Assembly: GCA_023227685.1 (NCBI GenBank)
Contig: JALNVG010000124.1
Span: 1 to 7,321, forward strand
Origin: Bacteroidaceae bacterium
Lineage (GTDB): Bacteria; Bacteroidota; Bacteroidia; Bacteroidales; Bacteroidaceae
Direction of reading: 5' to 3'
Length of the DNA stretch: 7,321 nt
Both the position numbers and the translations under genes were made by a program. The notes under the pieces are model-generated. The model searched no databases. It was not told the origin of the DNA and was given only the letters and a program-made list of their open reading frames with translations. Below, piece after piece: positions 1 through 6,580 of this stretch; positions within the stretch are counted from its first letter, which is position 1; each line of letters starts with the position of its first letter.

Positions 1-312
1 AAGATGAGCATCTTCATAAACAATTTTGAGCATACGGTTATGAAAATCTTTTCTTCCTCTATACTTGCTGATTTCCACCTTCATGCCCGGTTGCAAAAGA
101 AAGTTGTATTGAGTAGTAATTACATTATCAACCATTACCACACGTTTAGACAAAAGCAGTTTTAGTTTCGTTCGGCTGGCATCAGGCATTATTTTAGCTA
201 GGAAATTCATCAGTTCCGAGGGCTCCTTAATTAAATATCCGCTTTGTTGAGGTTGTCTTTTCTCCTCGCCTTTATTATAATCTCTCTTTCTCGTATTGCG
301 TGATTTTCTCAT
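1..312 (-). CDS. RluA-family pseudouridine synthase with N-terminal S4 domain (5' part, cut by window edge)
   Basis: The frame is open from an ATG at 312 to the left edge, giving 104 residues with no stop. The first ~25 residues are a basic, probably disordered tail (MRKSRNTRKRDYNKGEEKRQ). Residues ~32-85 fit an S4 RNA-binding fold: ELMNFLAKIMPDASRTKLKL, then the VDNVITTQ and LQPGMKVEI strands. The last residues, LKIVYEDAHL, match the segment that opens the catalytic domain of RluA/RluD-type enzymes, which isomerise uridine to pseudouridine in rRNA. The catalytic Asp motif lies outside the window, so activity cannot be judged. The start codon is 2 bases after the rlmD stop, which points to co-transcription and probably translational coupling. 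There is no recognisable ribosome binding site. The family call is fairly secure, but the rRNA position modified cannot be told from this fragment. Confidence 0.85.
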   Translation of the reverse strand, partial: MRKSRNTRKRDYNKGEEKRQPQQSGYLIKEPSELMNFLAKIMPDASRTKLKLLLSKRVVMVDNVITTQYNFLLQPGMKVEISKYRGRKDFHNRMLKIVYEDAHL

Positions 313-314
313 TT

Positions 315-1811
315 TTATAATTGGTCTGAAGTCATTGTTTTTGAAAGGGTTGAATCTGATGCTGCTGAATTTTCCGGATTGATTTTGATGTTATCTCTTC
401 TTTCAAGCAAAACCACGTTTTCCACATGTTGTGTATGTGGGAACATATCAACCGGTTGCACTACTTTCACTTTATATTGAGAATCCAGCAATTGCAAGTC
501 GCGTGCCTGTGTGGCAGGGTTGCAGCTAACGTAAACAATGCGTTGCGGGTCAGCGAACAGAATTGCGTCTATAACATCTTTGTGCATTCCGGCTCGTGGC
601 GGATCGGTGATAATTACTTCGGGGCGCCCATGCTCGTTAATGAAATTTTGAGTGAGAATATCTTTCATGTCACCAGCCAGAAAAACCGTATTATCAATGC
701 CGTTGATTTCCGAATTAACTTTGGCATCTTCGATTGCTTCGGGCACATATTCGATACCGATAACCTTCTTTGCCAGATGAGCGATAAAATTGGCTATCGT
801 TCCGGTACCGGTATAGAGGTCATACACCAATTCCTTCTCTGTCAATCCGGCCAATCTGCGTACGATTTTATATAGATTGTATGCCTGATCGGTATTGGTT
901 TGATAGAATGATTTCGGGCCCACTTTGAAGCGGAGACCTTCCATCTCCTCATAGATATGATCTTTGCCTTTGAAAACAGAAACGTCTAAGTCGGTGATTG
1001 AATCGTTGCGCTTATTATTAATAATGTATAGTAATGAAGTGATTTCAGAGAAAGTATTGCCTATATATTCGAGTAATTGTTTCATTTGAGTCATTTCCTC
1101 GTCGGTAGTAATTTTGCAAATGAGTATTACCATCAACTCTTCTGTGTTTGATGAGCGAATAATCAGATTGCGCAACATACCTTCTTGCGAACGAAGATTG
1201 ATGAATGAAAGGCCTTTTTCATAGGCATAATCGCGTATGGCATTTCGAATGCGGTTGGAAATATCACATTGCAGCCAGCATTTATCAATGGCAAGAACTT
1301 TATCAAAAGCATTAGGTATATGAAAGCCGACGGCATTCATTTGGTCATACTTTACATCTTTTTCGATTTCCTCGCGCGTTAACCAACGTTTGTTGGAGAA
1401 AGTAAATTCCAATTTGTTACGATAGAATTGGATTTTCTCGGAACCGAGAATCGGACAAAATTCAGGAAGTTCTATCTTGCCGATACGTTCCAAATTGTCT
1501 TTTATTTGTTTCTGTTTGTATGCCAATTGTGCCGCATAAGGCAAAATTTGCCACTTGCAACCACCGCATACGCCATAGTGCTGGCAGAAAGGTACGGACC
1601 TGATGGTCGAATACTTATGTATGTTTACTACTTCCGCTTCAGCATAGTTATGCCTTTTGCGTGTTATTTGTAAATCAACTACATCACCGGGTACAACGTA
1701 AGGTACAAAAATAACCAATTCGTTAACTTTTGCAATAGCTTTTCCTTCAGCTGCGATATCTGTTATGGTAACGTTCTCTAATAGAGGAAGTACTTTTTTA
1801 TTTCTTGTCAC
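315..1811 (-). CDS. rlmD: 23S rRNA (uracil-C5)-methyltransferase, RlmD/RumA type
   Basis: A complete 498-residue TrmA/RlmC/RlmD-family enzyme that uses S-adenosylmethionine to make 5-methyluridine in 23S rRNA (U1939 in E. coli RlmD). Residues ~8-65 form a TRAM RNA-binding domain. A [4Fe-4S] cysteine set is visible at C76, C82, C85 (FCQHYGVCGGC) and C178. The methyltransferase core has SFYQTNTDQA (301-310), SAM motif I DLYTGTGTIA (331-340) and DPPRAGMH (403-410). The nucleophile is C430 in VSCNPATQARD, and E464 in HVENVVLLE is the likely general base. After residue ~472 there is a Ser/Thr-rich tail of about 26 residues that is not part of the fold. The start is GTG: an in-frame TAA lies just upstream, and the TRAM domain begins immediately after it. 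The Fe-S cysteines favour RlmD over TrmA. Some relatives methylate two uridines, so the exact target is inferred. Confidence 0.93.
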   Translation of the reverse strand: MTRNKKVLPLLENVTITDIAAEGKAIAKVNELVIFVPYVVPGDVVDLQITRKRHNYAEAEVVNIHKYSTIRSVPFCQHYGVCGGCKWQILPYAAQLAYKQKQIKDNLERIGKIELPEFCPILGSEKIQFYRNKLEFTFSNKRWLTREEIEKDVKYDQMNAVGFHIPNAFDKVLAIDKCWLQCDISNRIRNAIRDYAYEKGLSFINLRSQEGMLRNLIIRSSNTEELMVILICKITTDEEMTQMKQLLEYIGNTFSEITSLLYIINNKRNDSITDLDVSVFKGKDHIYEEMEGLRFKVGPKSFYQTNTDQAYNLYKIVRRLAGLTEKELVYDLYTGTGTIANFIAHLAKKVIGIEYVPEAIEDAKVNSEINGIDNTVFLAGDMKDILTQNFINEHGRPEVIITDPPRAGMHKDVIDAILFADPQRIVYVSCNPATQARDLQLLDSQYKVKVVQPVDMFPHTQHVENVVLLERRDNIKINPENSAASDSTLSKTMTSDQL

Positions 1812-1838
1812 TTTTATACCAACTTAATAATTTGGCTG

Positions 1839-1846
1839 CAAAATTA
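1839..1846 (-). promoter_or_regulatory. Candidate -7 promoter box for rlmD
   Basis: Read on the minus strand this is TAATTTTG, an exact match to the Bacteroidota -7 consensus TAnnTTTG, ending 27 bases before the GTG start. A matching -33 TTG at the usual ~20-base spacing is not evident, so this is a half-supported promoter that would give a short leader of roughly 20 bases. Confidence 0.45.
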
Positions 1847-1958
1847 ATCATATTTTTCCAATATCTTTAGGCTTTGCGTGATTTTCTTTTTATTCTCATT
1901 TTTTATGTACTTATAGTTGCTTTTTTAATAATATTTATTTATTTTTGTTAAAGAGCTT

Positions 1959-1966
1959 TAGCTTTG
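1959..1966 (+). promoter_or_regulatory. Candidate -7 promoter box for ppdK
   Basis: TAGCTTTG matches the Bacteroidota -7 consensus TAnnTTTG and lies 39 bases before the ppdK ATG, which predicts a leader of about 30 bases. The -33 region is only T-rich (TTTA near 1934-1937) with no clean TTG at the right distance. The TTTTG at 1943-1947 is too close to serve. It is divergent from the rlmD promoter box, about 110 bp away. Confidence 0.5.
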
Positions 1967-2005
1967 TGAAATCTAATCGTATTATGAAATATTACATAAA
2001 GACCT

Positions 2006-4729
2006 ATGGACAAAAAAAGAGTTTATAATTTCGGCAATGGTAGTGCCGAAGGAAGAGCCGGCATGCGTGAATTGCTTGGCGGCAAAGGAGCGAATTTATC
2101 GGAAATGAATTTGATCGGAGTCCCCGTACCTCCGGGTTTTACAATCACAACTGAAGTTTGTGCCGAATATAATGAATTGGGCAAAGAAAGAGTTGTTTCT
2201 ATTTTGAAAGACGAGGTGGAGAAGTCTATCTCGAAGATCGAACTGTTGATGAAATCGAAATTCGGTGATGTTGAGAATCCCTTGTTAATTTCTGTTCGTT
2301 CGGGTGCTCGTATTTCTATGCCGGGCATGATGGATACCATTTTAAATCTGGGCTTGAATGATGAAGTTGTTGCGGGTTTGACTCGCAAGACCGGTAATGA
2401 ACGTTTTGTATGGGATTCTTACCGCCGCTTTATACAAATGTATGGGGATGTGGTTTTGAAAATGAAACCGGTCAAAAAGGATGATATTGATCCTTTTGAG
2501 GCTATTATAGAAAAGGTAAAGGCTGACAAGGGGATCAAGTTGGACAACGAACTTGAAACCGATGATCTGAAAACATTGGTGAAAAAATTCAAGATTGCCG
2601 TTAAAGAGGGTACCGGAAGAGATTTCCCGACAAATTGTTACGATCAGCTTTGGGGAGCCCTTTGTGCTGTCTTTGATTCATGGATGAATGAGCGTGCCAT
2701 TCTTTATCGTAAGATGGAAGGCATACCCGACGAATGGGGAACAGCCGTAACCGTAATGGCAATGGTCTACGGAAATATGGGAAATACCTCTGCAACAGGT
2801 GTTTGTTTCTCGCGTGATGCTGCTACCGGTGAAGATTTGTTTAACGGAGAATATCTGATCAATGCACAAGGCGAAGATGTTGTGTCCGGTACCCGTACCC
2901 CAAGGCAGATCACAAAAACAGGTTCTTTGCGCTGGGCAAAATTAGCCGGTGTAAGAGAGGAATCACGGATGAAAAATTATCCGTCGCTGGAAGAAGCTAT
3001 GCCTGAAATATATCACCAATTGTATGAATTACAGAGCAAATTGGAGGAACATTATAAAGACATGCAGGATATGGAATTTACCGTACAAGAAGGTAAACTC
3101 TGGTTTCTTCAGACTCGTAACGGAAAGCGTACCGGGGCTGCGATGGTTAAGATTGCCATGGATTTGCTACATCAAGGAAAGATTGATGAAAAAACCGCAT
3201 TGATGCGTTGTGAGCCTAATAAATTGGATGAATTGCTTCATCCCGTATTTGATAAGAAAGCTTTGTTGAGGGCTAAAGTACTGACCAGAGGTCTTCCTGC
3301 ATCTCCGGGTGCGGGAACAGGGCAGATCGTCTTTTTTGCCGATGATGCTACCCAATGGCATACTGCCGGCAAACAGGTTATCATGGTACGTATTGAAACA
3401 TCTCCCGAAGATTTGGCCGGTATGAGTGCGGCCGAAGGTATTCTGACAGCCCGTGGTGGTATGACTTCTCATGCAGCAGTTGTGGCCCGCGGAATGGGTA
3501 AATGCTGCGTATCCGGAGTCGGTGCCTTAAATATTGATTATAAAAAACGCACGGTTGAAATTGACGATGAGGTTTTTCATGAAGGAGATTTCCTTTCTCT
3601 TGATGGTAGTACCGGTCAGGTTTACGAAGGTAAAATAGAGACCAAGGCCGCAGAAGTATCCGGTGATCTGGCTGAGCTGATGAAGTTGACCGACAAATAT
3701 ACCCGAATGGATGTTTATACCAATGCCGATACGCCTCATGATGCACAAGTGGCACGTAGTTTCGGAGCCAAAGGTATTGGCCTTTGCCGTACGGAACATA
3801 TGTTTTTTGAAGGTGAAAAAATCAAAGCCATGCGTGAGATGATTCTTGCCGAAACGCTTGAGGGACGATACAAGGCTTTGAGTAAGATTCTTCCATATCA
3901 GCAAATTGATTTCAAAGGTATCTTTAGAGAAATGAATGGTTTGCCTGTGACTATCCGTTTGCTTGATCCGCCTCTGCACGAGTTTGTGCCTCACGATCTG
4001 AAGGGACAAGAAGATATGGCCGAAACGATGCACGTCAGTTTGAAATATATTCAGCAGCGTGTCGAATCCCTTTGTGAACACAATCCGATGTTGGGGCACC
4101 GTGGTTGTCGTCTCGGCAATACATATCCTGAAATTACGCAGATGCAGACGCGAGCTATCTTGGGTGCTGCTCTTGAGTTGAAAAATGAAGGCATAGTTGT
4201 GCTGCCTGAAATCATGGTACCGCTTACCGGTATCTTATATGAGTTTCAGGAGCAGAAGACTGTGATTGATAATGAGGCCAAGAAATTGTTTGATGAAGTA
4301 GGTTCTCGTATCGAATATAAAGTTGGCACGATGATTGAAATACCTCGTGCGGCATTGACTGCCGATAAGATTGCATCTGCTGCCGAGTTCTTTTCTTTTG
4401 GAACAAATGACCTGACCCAGATGACCTTTGGTTATTCGCGCGATGATATTGCTTCTTTTCTTCCTGTCTATCTGGAAAAGAAGATTTTGAAAGTCGATCC
4501 GTTCCGTGTACTTGACCAGAATGGGGTAGGCCAACTTATACGGATGGCTACAGAGAAAGGGCGTAAGGTTCGTCCTAATTTAAAATGTGGTATTTGCGGT
4601 GAGCATGGCGGCGAACCTTCTTCCGTCAAATTTTGCGATCAGGTAGGACTTGACTATGTTAGTTGTTCTCCTTTCCGTGTTCCCATTGCCCGTTTGGCTG
4701 CGGCGCAAGCTGCTATTGAGAATGTTTAA
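2006..4729 (+). CDS. ppdK: Pyruvate, phosphate dikinase
   Basis: A full-length 907-residue cytosolic enzyme that interconverts pyruvate + ATP + Pi and phosphoenolpyruvate + AMP + PPi. In anaerobes it can act in a PPi-linked glycolytic or a gluconeogenic direction. The N-terminal ATP-grasp domain (1 to ~375) has GGKGANLSEM (25-34, K27), SVRSG (R98) and QTRNGKRT (R371). The swivelling phosphohistidine domain has GGMTSHAAVVARG with catalytic H489. The C-terminal PEP/pyruvate barrel (~555-907) has LCRTEH (R595), IRLLDPP (R651), EIPRAAL (E778), GTNDLTQ (N801, D802) and CGEHGGEP with catalytic C864. These residues line up with the Clostridium symbiosum enzyme at a steady offset, so nothing essential is missing. 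The ATG at 2006 begins the standard MDKKRVYNFG start. No PPDK regulatory kinase/phosphatase gene is in the window. The gene appears monocistronic: the next gene is 476 bp away and has its own promoter. Confidence 0.98.
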   Translation: MDKKRVYNFGNGSAEGRAGMRELLGGKGANLSEMNLIGVPVPPGFTITTEVCAEYNELGKERVVSILKDEVEKSISKIELLMKSKFGDVENPLLISVRSGARISMPGMMDTILNLGLNDEVVAGLTRKTGNERFVWDSYRRFIQMYGDVVLKMKPVKKDDIDPFEAIIEKVKADKGIKLDNELETDDLKTLVKKFKIAVKEGTGRDFPTNCYDQLWGALCAVFDSWMNERAILYRKMEGIPDEWGTAVTVMAMVYGNMGNTSATGVCFSRDAATGEDLFNGEYLINAQGEDVVSGTRTPRQITKTGSLRWAKLAGVREESRMKNYPSLEEAMPEIYHQLYELQSKLEEHYKDMQDMEFTVQEGKLWFLQTRNGKRTGAAMVKIAMDLLHQGKIDEKTALMRCEPNKLDELLHPVFDKKALLRAKVLTRGLPASPGAGTGQIVFFADDATQWHTAGKQVIMVRIETSPEDLAGMSAAEGILTARGGMTSHAAVVARGMGKCCVSGVGALNIDYKKRTVEIDDEVFHEGDFLSLDGSTGQVYEGKIETKAAEVSGDLAELMKLTDKYTRMDVYTNADTPHDAQVARSFGAKGIGLCRTEHMFFEGEKIKAMREMILAETLEGRYKALSKILPYQQIDFKGIFREMNGLPVTIRLLDPPLHEFVPHDLKGQEDMAETMHVSLKYIQQRVESLCEHNPMLGHRGCRLGNTYPEITQMQTRAILGAALELKNEGIVVLPEIMVPLTGILYEFQEQKTVIDNEAKKLFDEVGSRIEYKVGTMIEIPRAALTADKIASAAEFFSFGTNDLTQMTFGYSRDDIASFLPVYLEKKILKVDPFRVLDQNGVGQLIRMATEKGRKVRPNLKCGICGEHGGEPSSVKFCDQVGLDYVSCSPFRVPIARLAAAQAAIENV

Positions 4730-4867
4730 AGAATTAAATATAAATCATAATAAAGGAGAAAGTATAGGTTTGTATGCATGTACTTTAGTGATCTAACCAT
4801 TAATAGTCTATTCTTTCATTAGATTAAGTGTGGTTTCCTCTATATTTATTGTTTTTTGCGGCTTAAA

Positions 4868-4955
4868 TAGTCTATCCCGCGTACGCAAACTATGTAGCCC
4901 GTGTACGCGGGCTATCCGGCCCGTGTATGGAAACCATATAGCCCGCATACACGGG
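4868..4955. repeat. Four tandem degenerate 22-nt units (two 44-nt pairs)
   Basis: Four consecutive 22-base units start at 4868, 4890, 4912 and 4934. All share T at position 4, CCCG at positions 9-12 and TA at 15-16. The unit ends alternate AAA, GGG, AAA, GGG, so the real period is 44: 4871-4914 and 4915-4958 match at 33 of 44 positions. GC content is 50 of 88 bases (57%), well above the flanking intergenic DNA. No reading frame explains it. The pattern is that of an intergenic repeat family or a structured RNA. I do not recognise it as a named element. Confidence 0.8.
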
Positions 4956-4958
4956 CTA
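4895..4958. repeat. Inverted repeat made of two 20-nt near-palindromes
   Basis: Arm 1 (4895-4914) is TAGCCCGTGTACGCGGGCTA and arm 2 (4939-4958) is TAGCCCGCATACACGGGCTA. Each is nearly self-complementary. Arm 1 also matches the reverse complement of arm 2 at 19 of 20 positions, so the two can pair across a 24-base centre. That centre ends in its own hairpin, TATGG-AAA-CCATA (4926-4938). A further perfect 10-bp pairing links 4919-4928 with 4947-4956. Several mutually exclusive folds are therefore possible. No U-run follows, so it is not a standard intrinsic terminator for ppdK, although it could still stall polymerase or protect an mRNA 3' end. Confidence 0.75.
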
Positions 4959-5015
4959 GAGTAATTGAGCTTTCAAAGATGCTTAATCTCTGCTTCAACG
5001 ATTATTATTTTAATG

Positions 5016-5031
5016 ATTAAAGGCCTTTAAT
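5016..5031. repeat. Perfect 16-bp palindrome
   Basis: ATTAAAGGCCTTTAAT equals its own reverse complement and extends to 22 bases (5013-5034) if one G-T pair is allowed. It lies 110 bases before the promoter -7/-33 region's downstream end region and about 175 bases before the S-component start codon. It could be a dimeric regulator site or a hairpin with a GGCC loop. The sequence alone does not decide which. Confidence 0.55.
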
Positions 5032-5140
5032 TATGGCTTGTTACTTGTAGGCATAGTCTTTGAAGTTTCTTTGAACAAAAGAGTTTCAATCGGATGTTTA
5101 ATTTATTTTAGTTAATGCAGAACATATTATTCAAAAATAA

Positions 5141-5171
5141 TTGGATGTGAAAATAAATTATTCTATTTTTG
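5141..5171 (+). promoter_or_regulatory. Bacteroides-type promoter (-33 TTG, -7 TATTTTTG)
   Basis: TTG at 5141-5143 and TATTTTTG at 5164-5171 are separated by exactly 20 bases. This fits the Bacteroidota primary-sigma consensus (TTTG or TTG at -33, TAnnTTTG at -7, about 19-21 bases apart). Transcription would begin around 5177-5180 and leave a leader of under 30 bases before the S-component ATG. That is too short for a known vitamin riboswitch. It is the best-formed promoter in the window. Confidence 0.65.
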
Positions 5172-5205
5172 ATATTTATTATTAGATTATTAATAACAAT
5201 TGATT

Positions 5206-5724
5206 ATGCGAAGTACTTCCTTTCAGCCCGTAAGTCTGACCCTTACCAACTATCGTACCTATTTGTTGGGTGCTGCATTTGTGTTAGGCAATATAGTTCT
5301 TCCTCAACTTTGTCATTTAATACCGGAAGGCGGGAAAATCTTTCTTCCTATTTATTTCTTTACCCTGATCGCGTCTTATAAATTTGGTATTCGTATAGGG
5401 TTGCTTACAGCCGTAATTTCTCCTATTTGCAATCACTTGTTGTTCGGTATGCCGCCAACTGCCGTGCTTCCAATTCTATTAATTAAATCGTCGCTTTTGG
5501 CCATTATAGCTTCGGCGGTGGCCCAATACAGCAAGAAAGTATCATTACTCTTGTTGCTTGTTACTGTTGTATCTTATCAGTTGATCGGTGGAGTGATTGA
5601 ATTTATTATAGCCGATAGCTTTGCTGCCGCAGTGCAGGATTTCACCTTAGGCTTTCCGGGTATGATTATTCAGATAGCGCTTGGTTGGTACATTCTCAAG
5701 TTATTGGCCAAATATGAATGTTAA
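5206..5724 (+). CDS. ECF transporter S component (substrate-binding membrane subunit)
   Basis: A 172-residue hydrophobic protein with about six predicted membrane helices, near residues 17-36, 44-58, 63-80, 85-106, 111-131 and 151-168. The size, helix count and small-residue, Gly-rich segment YKFGIRIGLLTAVISPICNHLLFG (54-81 region) fit the vitamin-binding S subunits of energy-coupling factor importers. These pair with a shared EcfT/EcfA module, which is not in this window. I chose the ATG at 5206: a TTG six bases upstream is in frame but less likely, and the promoter leaves a normal leader for the ATG. The substrate is unknown. The convergent ThiE-like neighbour hints at a thiamin-related ligand but is weak evidence, and no substrate-specific motif was recognised. 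Other small six-helix transporters cannot be excluded without a profile search. Confidence 0.75.
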   Translation: MRSTSFQPVSLTLTNYRTYLLGAAFVLGNIVLPQLCHLIPEGGKIFLPIYFFTLIASYKFGIRIGLLTAVISPICNHLLFGMPPTAVLPILLIKSSLLAIIASAVAQYSKKVSLLLLLVTVVSYQLIGGVIEFIIADSFAAAVQDFTLGFPGMIIQIALGWYILKLLAKYEC

Positions 5725-5742
5725 GAAGATGGAGAATTGATA

Positions 5743-5761
5743 AATGCACGCGGAGTGTATT
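5743..5761. terminator. Possible weak bidirectional terminator between convergent genes
   Basis: AATGCAC (5743-5749) and GTGTATT (5755-5761) can form a 7-bp stem with one G-T pair around a 5-base loop, in the 35-bp gap between two converging stop codons. On the minus strand it is followed by a modestly T-rich stretch. The stem is weak and overlaps the stop codon of the ThiE-like gene, so the assignment rests mostly on position. Confidence 0.25.
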
Positions 5762-6368
5762 ATTCAGCTAATTTCCTTAGTTTAATGAAATAGTCGACCA
5801 GTGTTTTAAAATTATTATCAGAATGTTCATCAAATTTATCCCATAAGTCGCCCATCACCGCTACACTATCAAAGCCGTAATCTTTAACTTTTTGTATATT
5901 CTCAGCCCGTATCCCGCCGAAAGCCACAACTTTCGAAGTAATGATTTTATCCTTTTTTGCCTGCATCAGGTCTTTATCTGTTACGATAGGGTGAGAGTCC
6001 GGCTTTGAAATACAGTCGAAAACCGGGTTTAATAAGATGTAATCATAAAAATGTTTTTTCTTTTTCACCTCGTCTATTGATTGACAATAGCAGCTTATAT
6101 GTCCTTCATAATCTTCAGGAATAATTTTATTTCTATCATTGAGATGGATGCCCATTAACTTAAATTCCTCTTTCAAATAAAAATGTTCGTGCGTCACAAT
6201 ACGCTGATGGTATTTTTCGGGAATAAGCGTCAGTAGTCTTTCTATAAAAACAGAAGGGCTTTTGGGCTTGCGTAAATGAAGAACATCCAGCCCTTCTTCA
6301 AAAAGAGCGGTAATGATTTTATCTTCTTCAACAAAGAATTCCGGTGATGTGACTACAATTAATTTCAT
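5760..6368 (-). CDS. ThiE/TenI-like protein (thiamine phosphate synthase family) with altered active site
   Basis: A complete 202-residue protein of the ThiE/TenI (beta/alpha)8-barrel family. Recognisable landmarks in order are LIVVTSPE (3-10), LDVLHLRKP (27-35, the family's QLREK segment), GIHLNDRN (73-80, family HLGQED), YDYILLNPVF (108-117, family DYvgvGPvF) followed by K122-P123, VVAFGGIRAENI (147-158, the conserved GGI loop) and GFDSVAVMGDLW (165-176). The barrel and phosphate-binding GGI loop are kept. However, the ND of the family's NDR segment reads THEH (59-62), the Asp ending HLGQED is N80, and LREK has become LRKP. Canonical thiamin-phosphate synthase activity is therefore doubtful. 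A TenI-like or other phosphate-sugar role is possible. The start is a plain ATG. It stands alone, not in a thi operon, with no TPP riboswitch ahead of it. Confidence 0.8.
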   Translation of the reverse strand: MKLIVVTSPEFFVEEDKIITALFEEGLDVLHLRKPKSPSVFIERLLTLIPEKYHQRIVTHEHFYLKEEFKLMGIHLNDRNKIIPEDYEGHISCYCQSIDEVKKKKHFYDYILLNPVFDCISKPDSHPIVTDKDLMQAKKDKIITSKVVAFGGIRAENIQKVKDYGFDSVAVMGDLWDKFDEHSDNNFKTLVDYFIKLRKLAE

Positions 6369-6411
6369 CTCTATTTCGTTTCTTTTTTAGAATTTTTATC
6401 GTTGTGAACGA

Positions 6412-6419
6412 CAAAGATA
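6412..6419 (-). promoter_or_regulatory. Candidate -7 promoter box for the ThiE-like gene
   Basis: On the minus strand this reads TATCTTTG, an exact TAnnTTTG match, 43 bases before the ATG. No clear TTG is found at the -33 position. A small hairpin (TCGTT-GTG-AACGA, 6399-6411) lies right at the predicted start of transcription. The predicted leader is about 35-40 bases. Confidence 0.45.
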
Positions 6420-6567
6420 ATACTTTGAAACCAACGCAGCCCTTTTGAAGGGTGAAAATATGTTATAATACCTTTATTCGTAATTCTATAAGTTTATATT
6501 ATACATAATCAGTATAATCAATTTCAAAAAAGCGAAAGGAAATGATATGTATATTAAAGTAATGTTA

Positions 6568-6575
6568 TATTTTTG
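6568..6575 (+). promoter_or_regulatory. Candidate -7 promoter box abutting the uvrD start
   Basis: TATTTTTG matches TAnnTTTG but ends only 5 bases before the uvrD ATG, so transcription from it would start at or next to the start codon and give a leaderless mRNA. No -33 TTG is present at the right spacing. A looser alternative is TTTTG at 6443-6447 with TACCTTTA at 6469-6476 (21-base spacer), which would give a leader of about 100 bases. Confidence 0.35.
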
Positions 6576-6580
6576 TTGTC

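Larger units (their letters stand above)
4730..5205. other. Non-coding region between ppdK and the S-component gene
   Basis: I find no credible gene in these 476 bases on either strand. The region is AT-rich except for a GC-rich repeat cluster near its middle-left. From left to right it holds a short AT-rich hairpin possibility (ATCTAA at 4791-4796 with TTAGAT at 4819-4824, 22-base loop), the 22-nt repeat cluster, a perfect 16-bp palindrome, and a well-formed promoter close to the right end. I see no classical intrinsic terminator (strong hairpin plus U-run) after ppdK and no TPP or cobalamin riboswitch core motif. Confidence 0.8.

Noticed and set aside
426..875. 149-codon open frame on the plus strand inside rlmD
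   Set aside because: It lies entirely antisense to a well-supported enzyme gene, its product has no recognisable domain, and it is best explained as a codon-usage shadow.
3527..4099. 190-codon open frame on the minus strand inside ppdK
   Set aside because: It is antisense to the conserved catalytic region of ppdK and its translation resembles no family. The same applies to the other minus-strand frames across ppdK.
4778..4822. 14-codon frame after AAAGGAG (4752-4758) downstream of ppdK
   Set aside because: The spacing to the ATG is about 19 bases, too long for a ribosome binding site, and the peptide is too short to support.
4791..4824. ATCTAA/TTAGAT hairpin as a ppdK terminator
   Set aside because: The stem is only 6 AT-rich pairs with a 22-base loop and no immediate U-run, so it would be unstable.
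4730..5205. TPP or other vitamin riboswitch upstream of the S-component gene
   Set aside because: I found no CTGAGA/ACCC-type thi-box core or cobalamin-box-like motif, and the good promoter leaves under 30 bases of leader.
5169..5381. 70-codon plus-strand frame overlapping the start of the S-component gene
   Set aside because: It begins inside the -7 promoter box and covers the S-component coding region in another frame. The protein has no coherent features.
6440..6452. Small hairpin CCCTT-TTG-AAGGG in the divergent region before uvrD
   Set aside because: The stem has five pairs with no U-run and no conserved context. Hairpins of this size are expected by chance.
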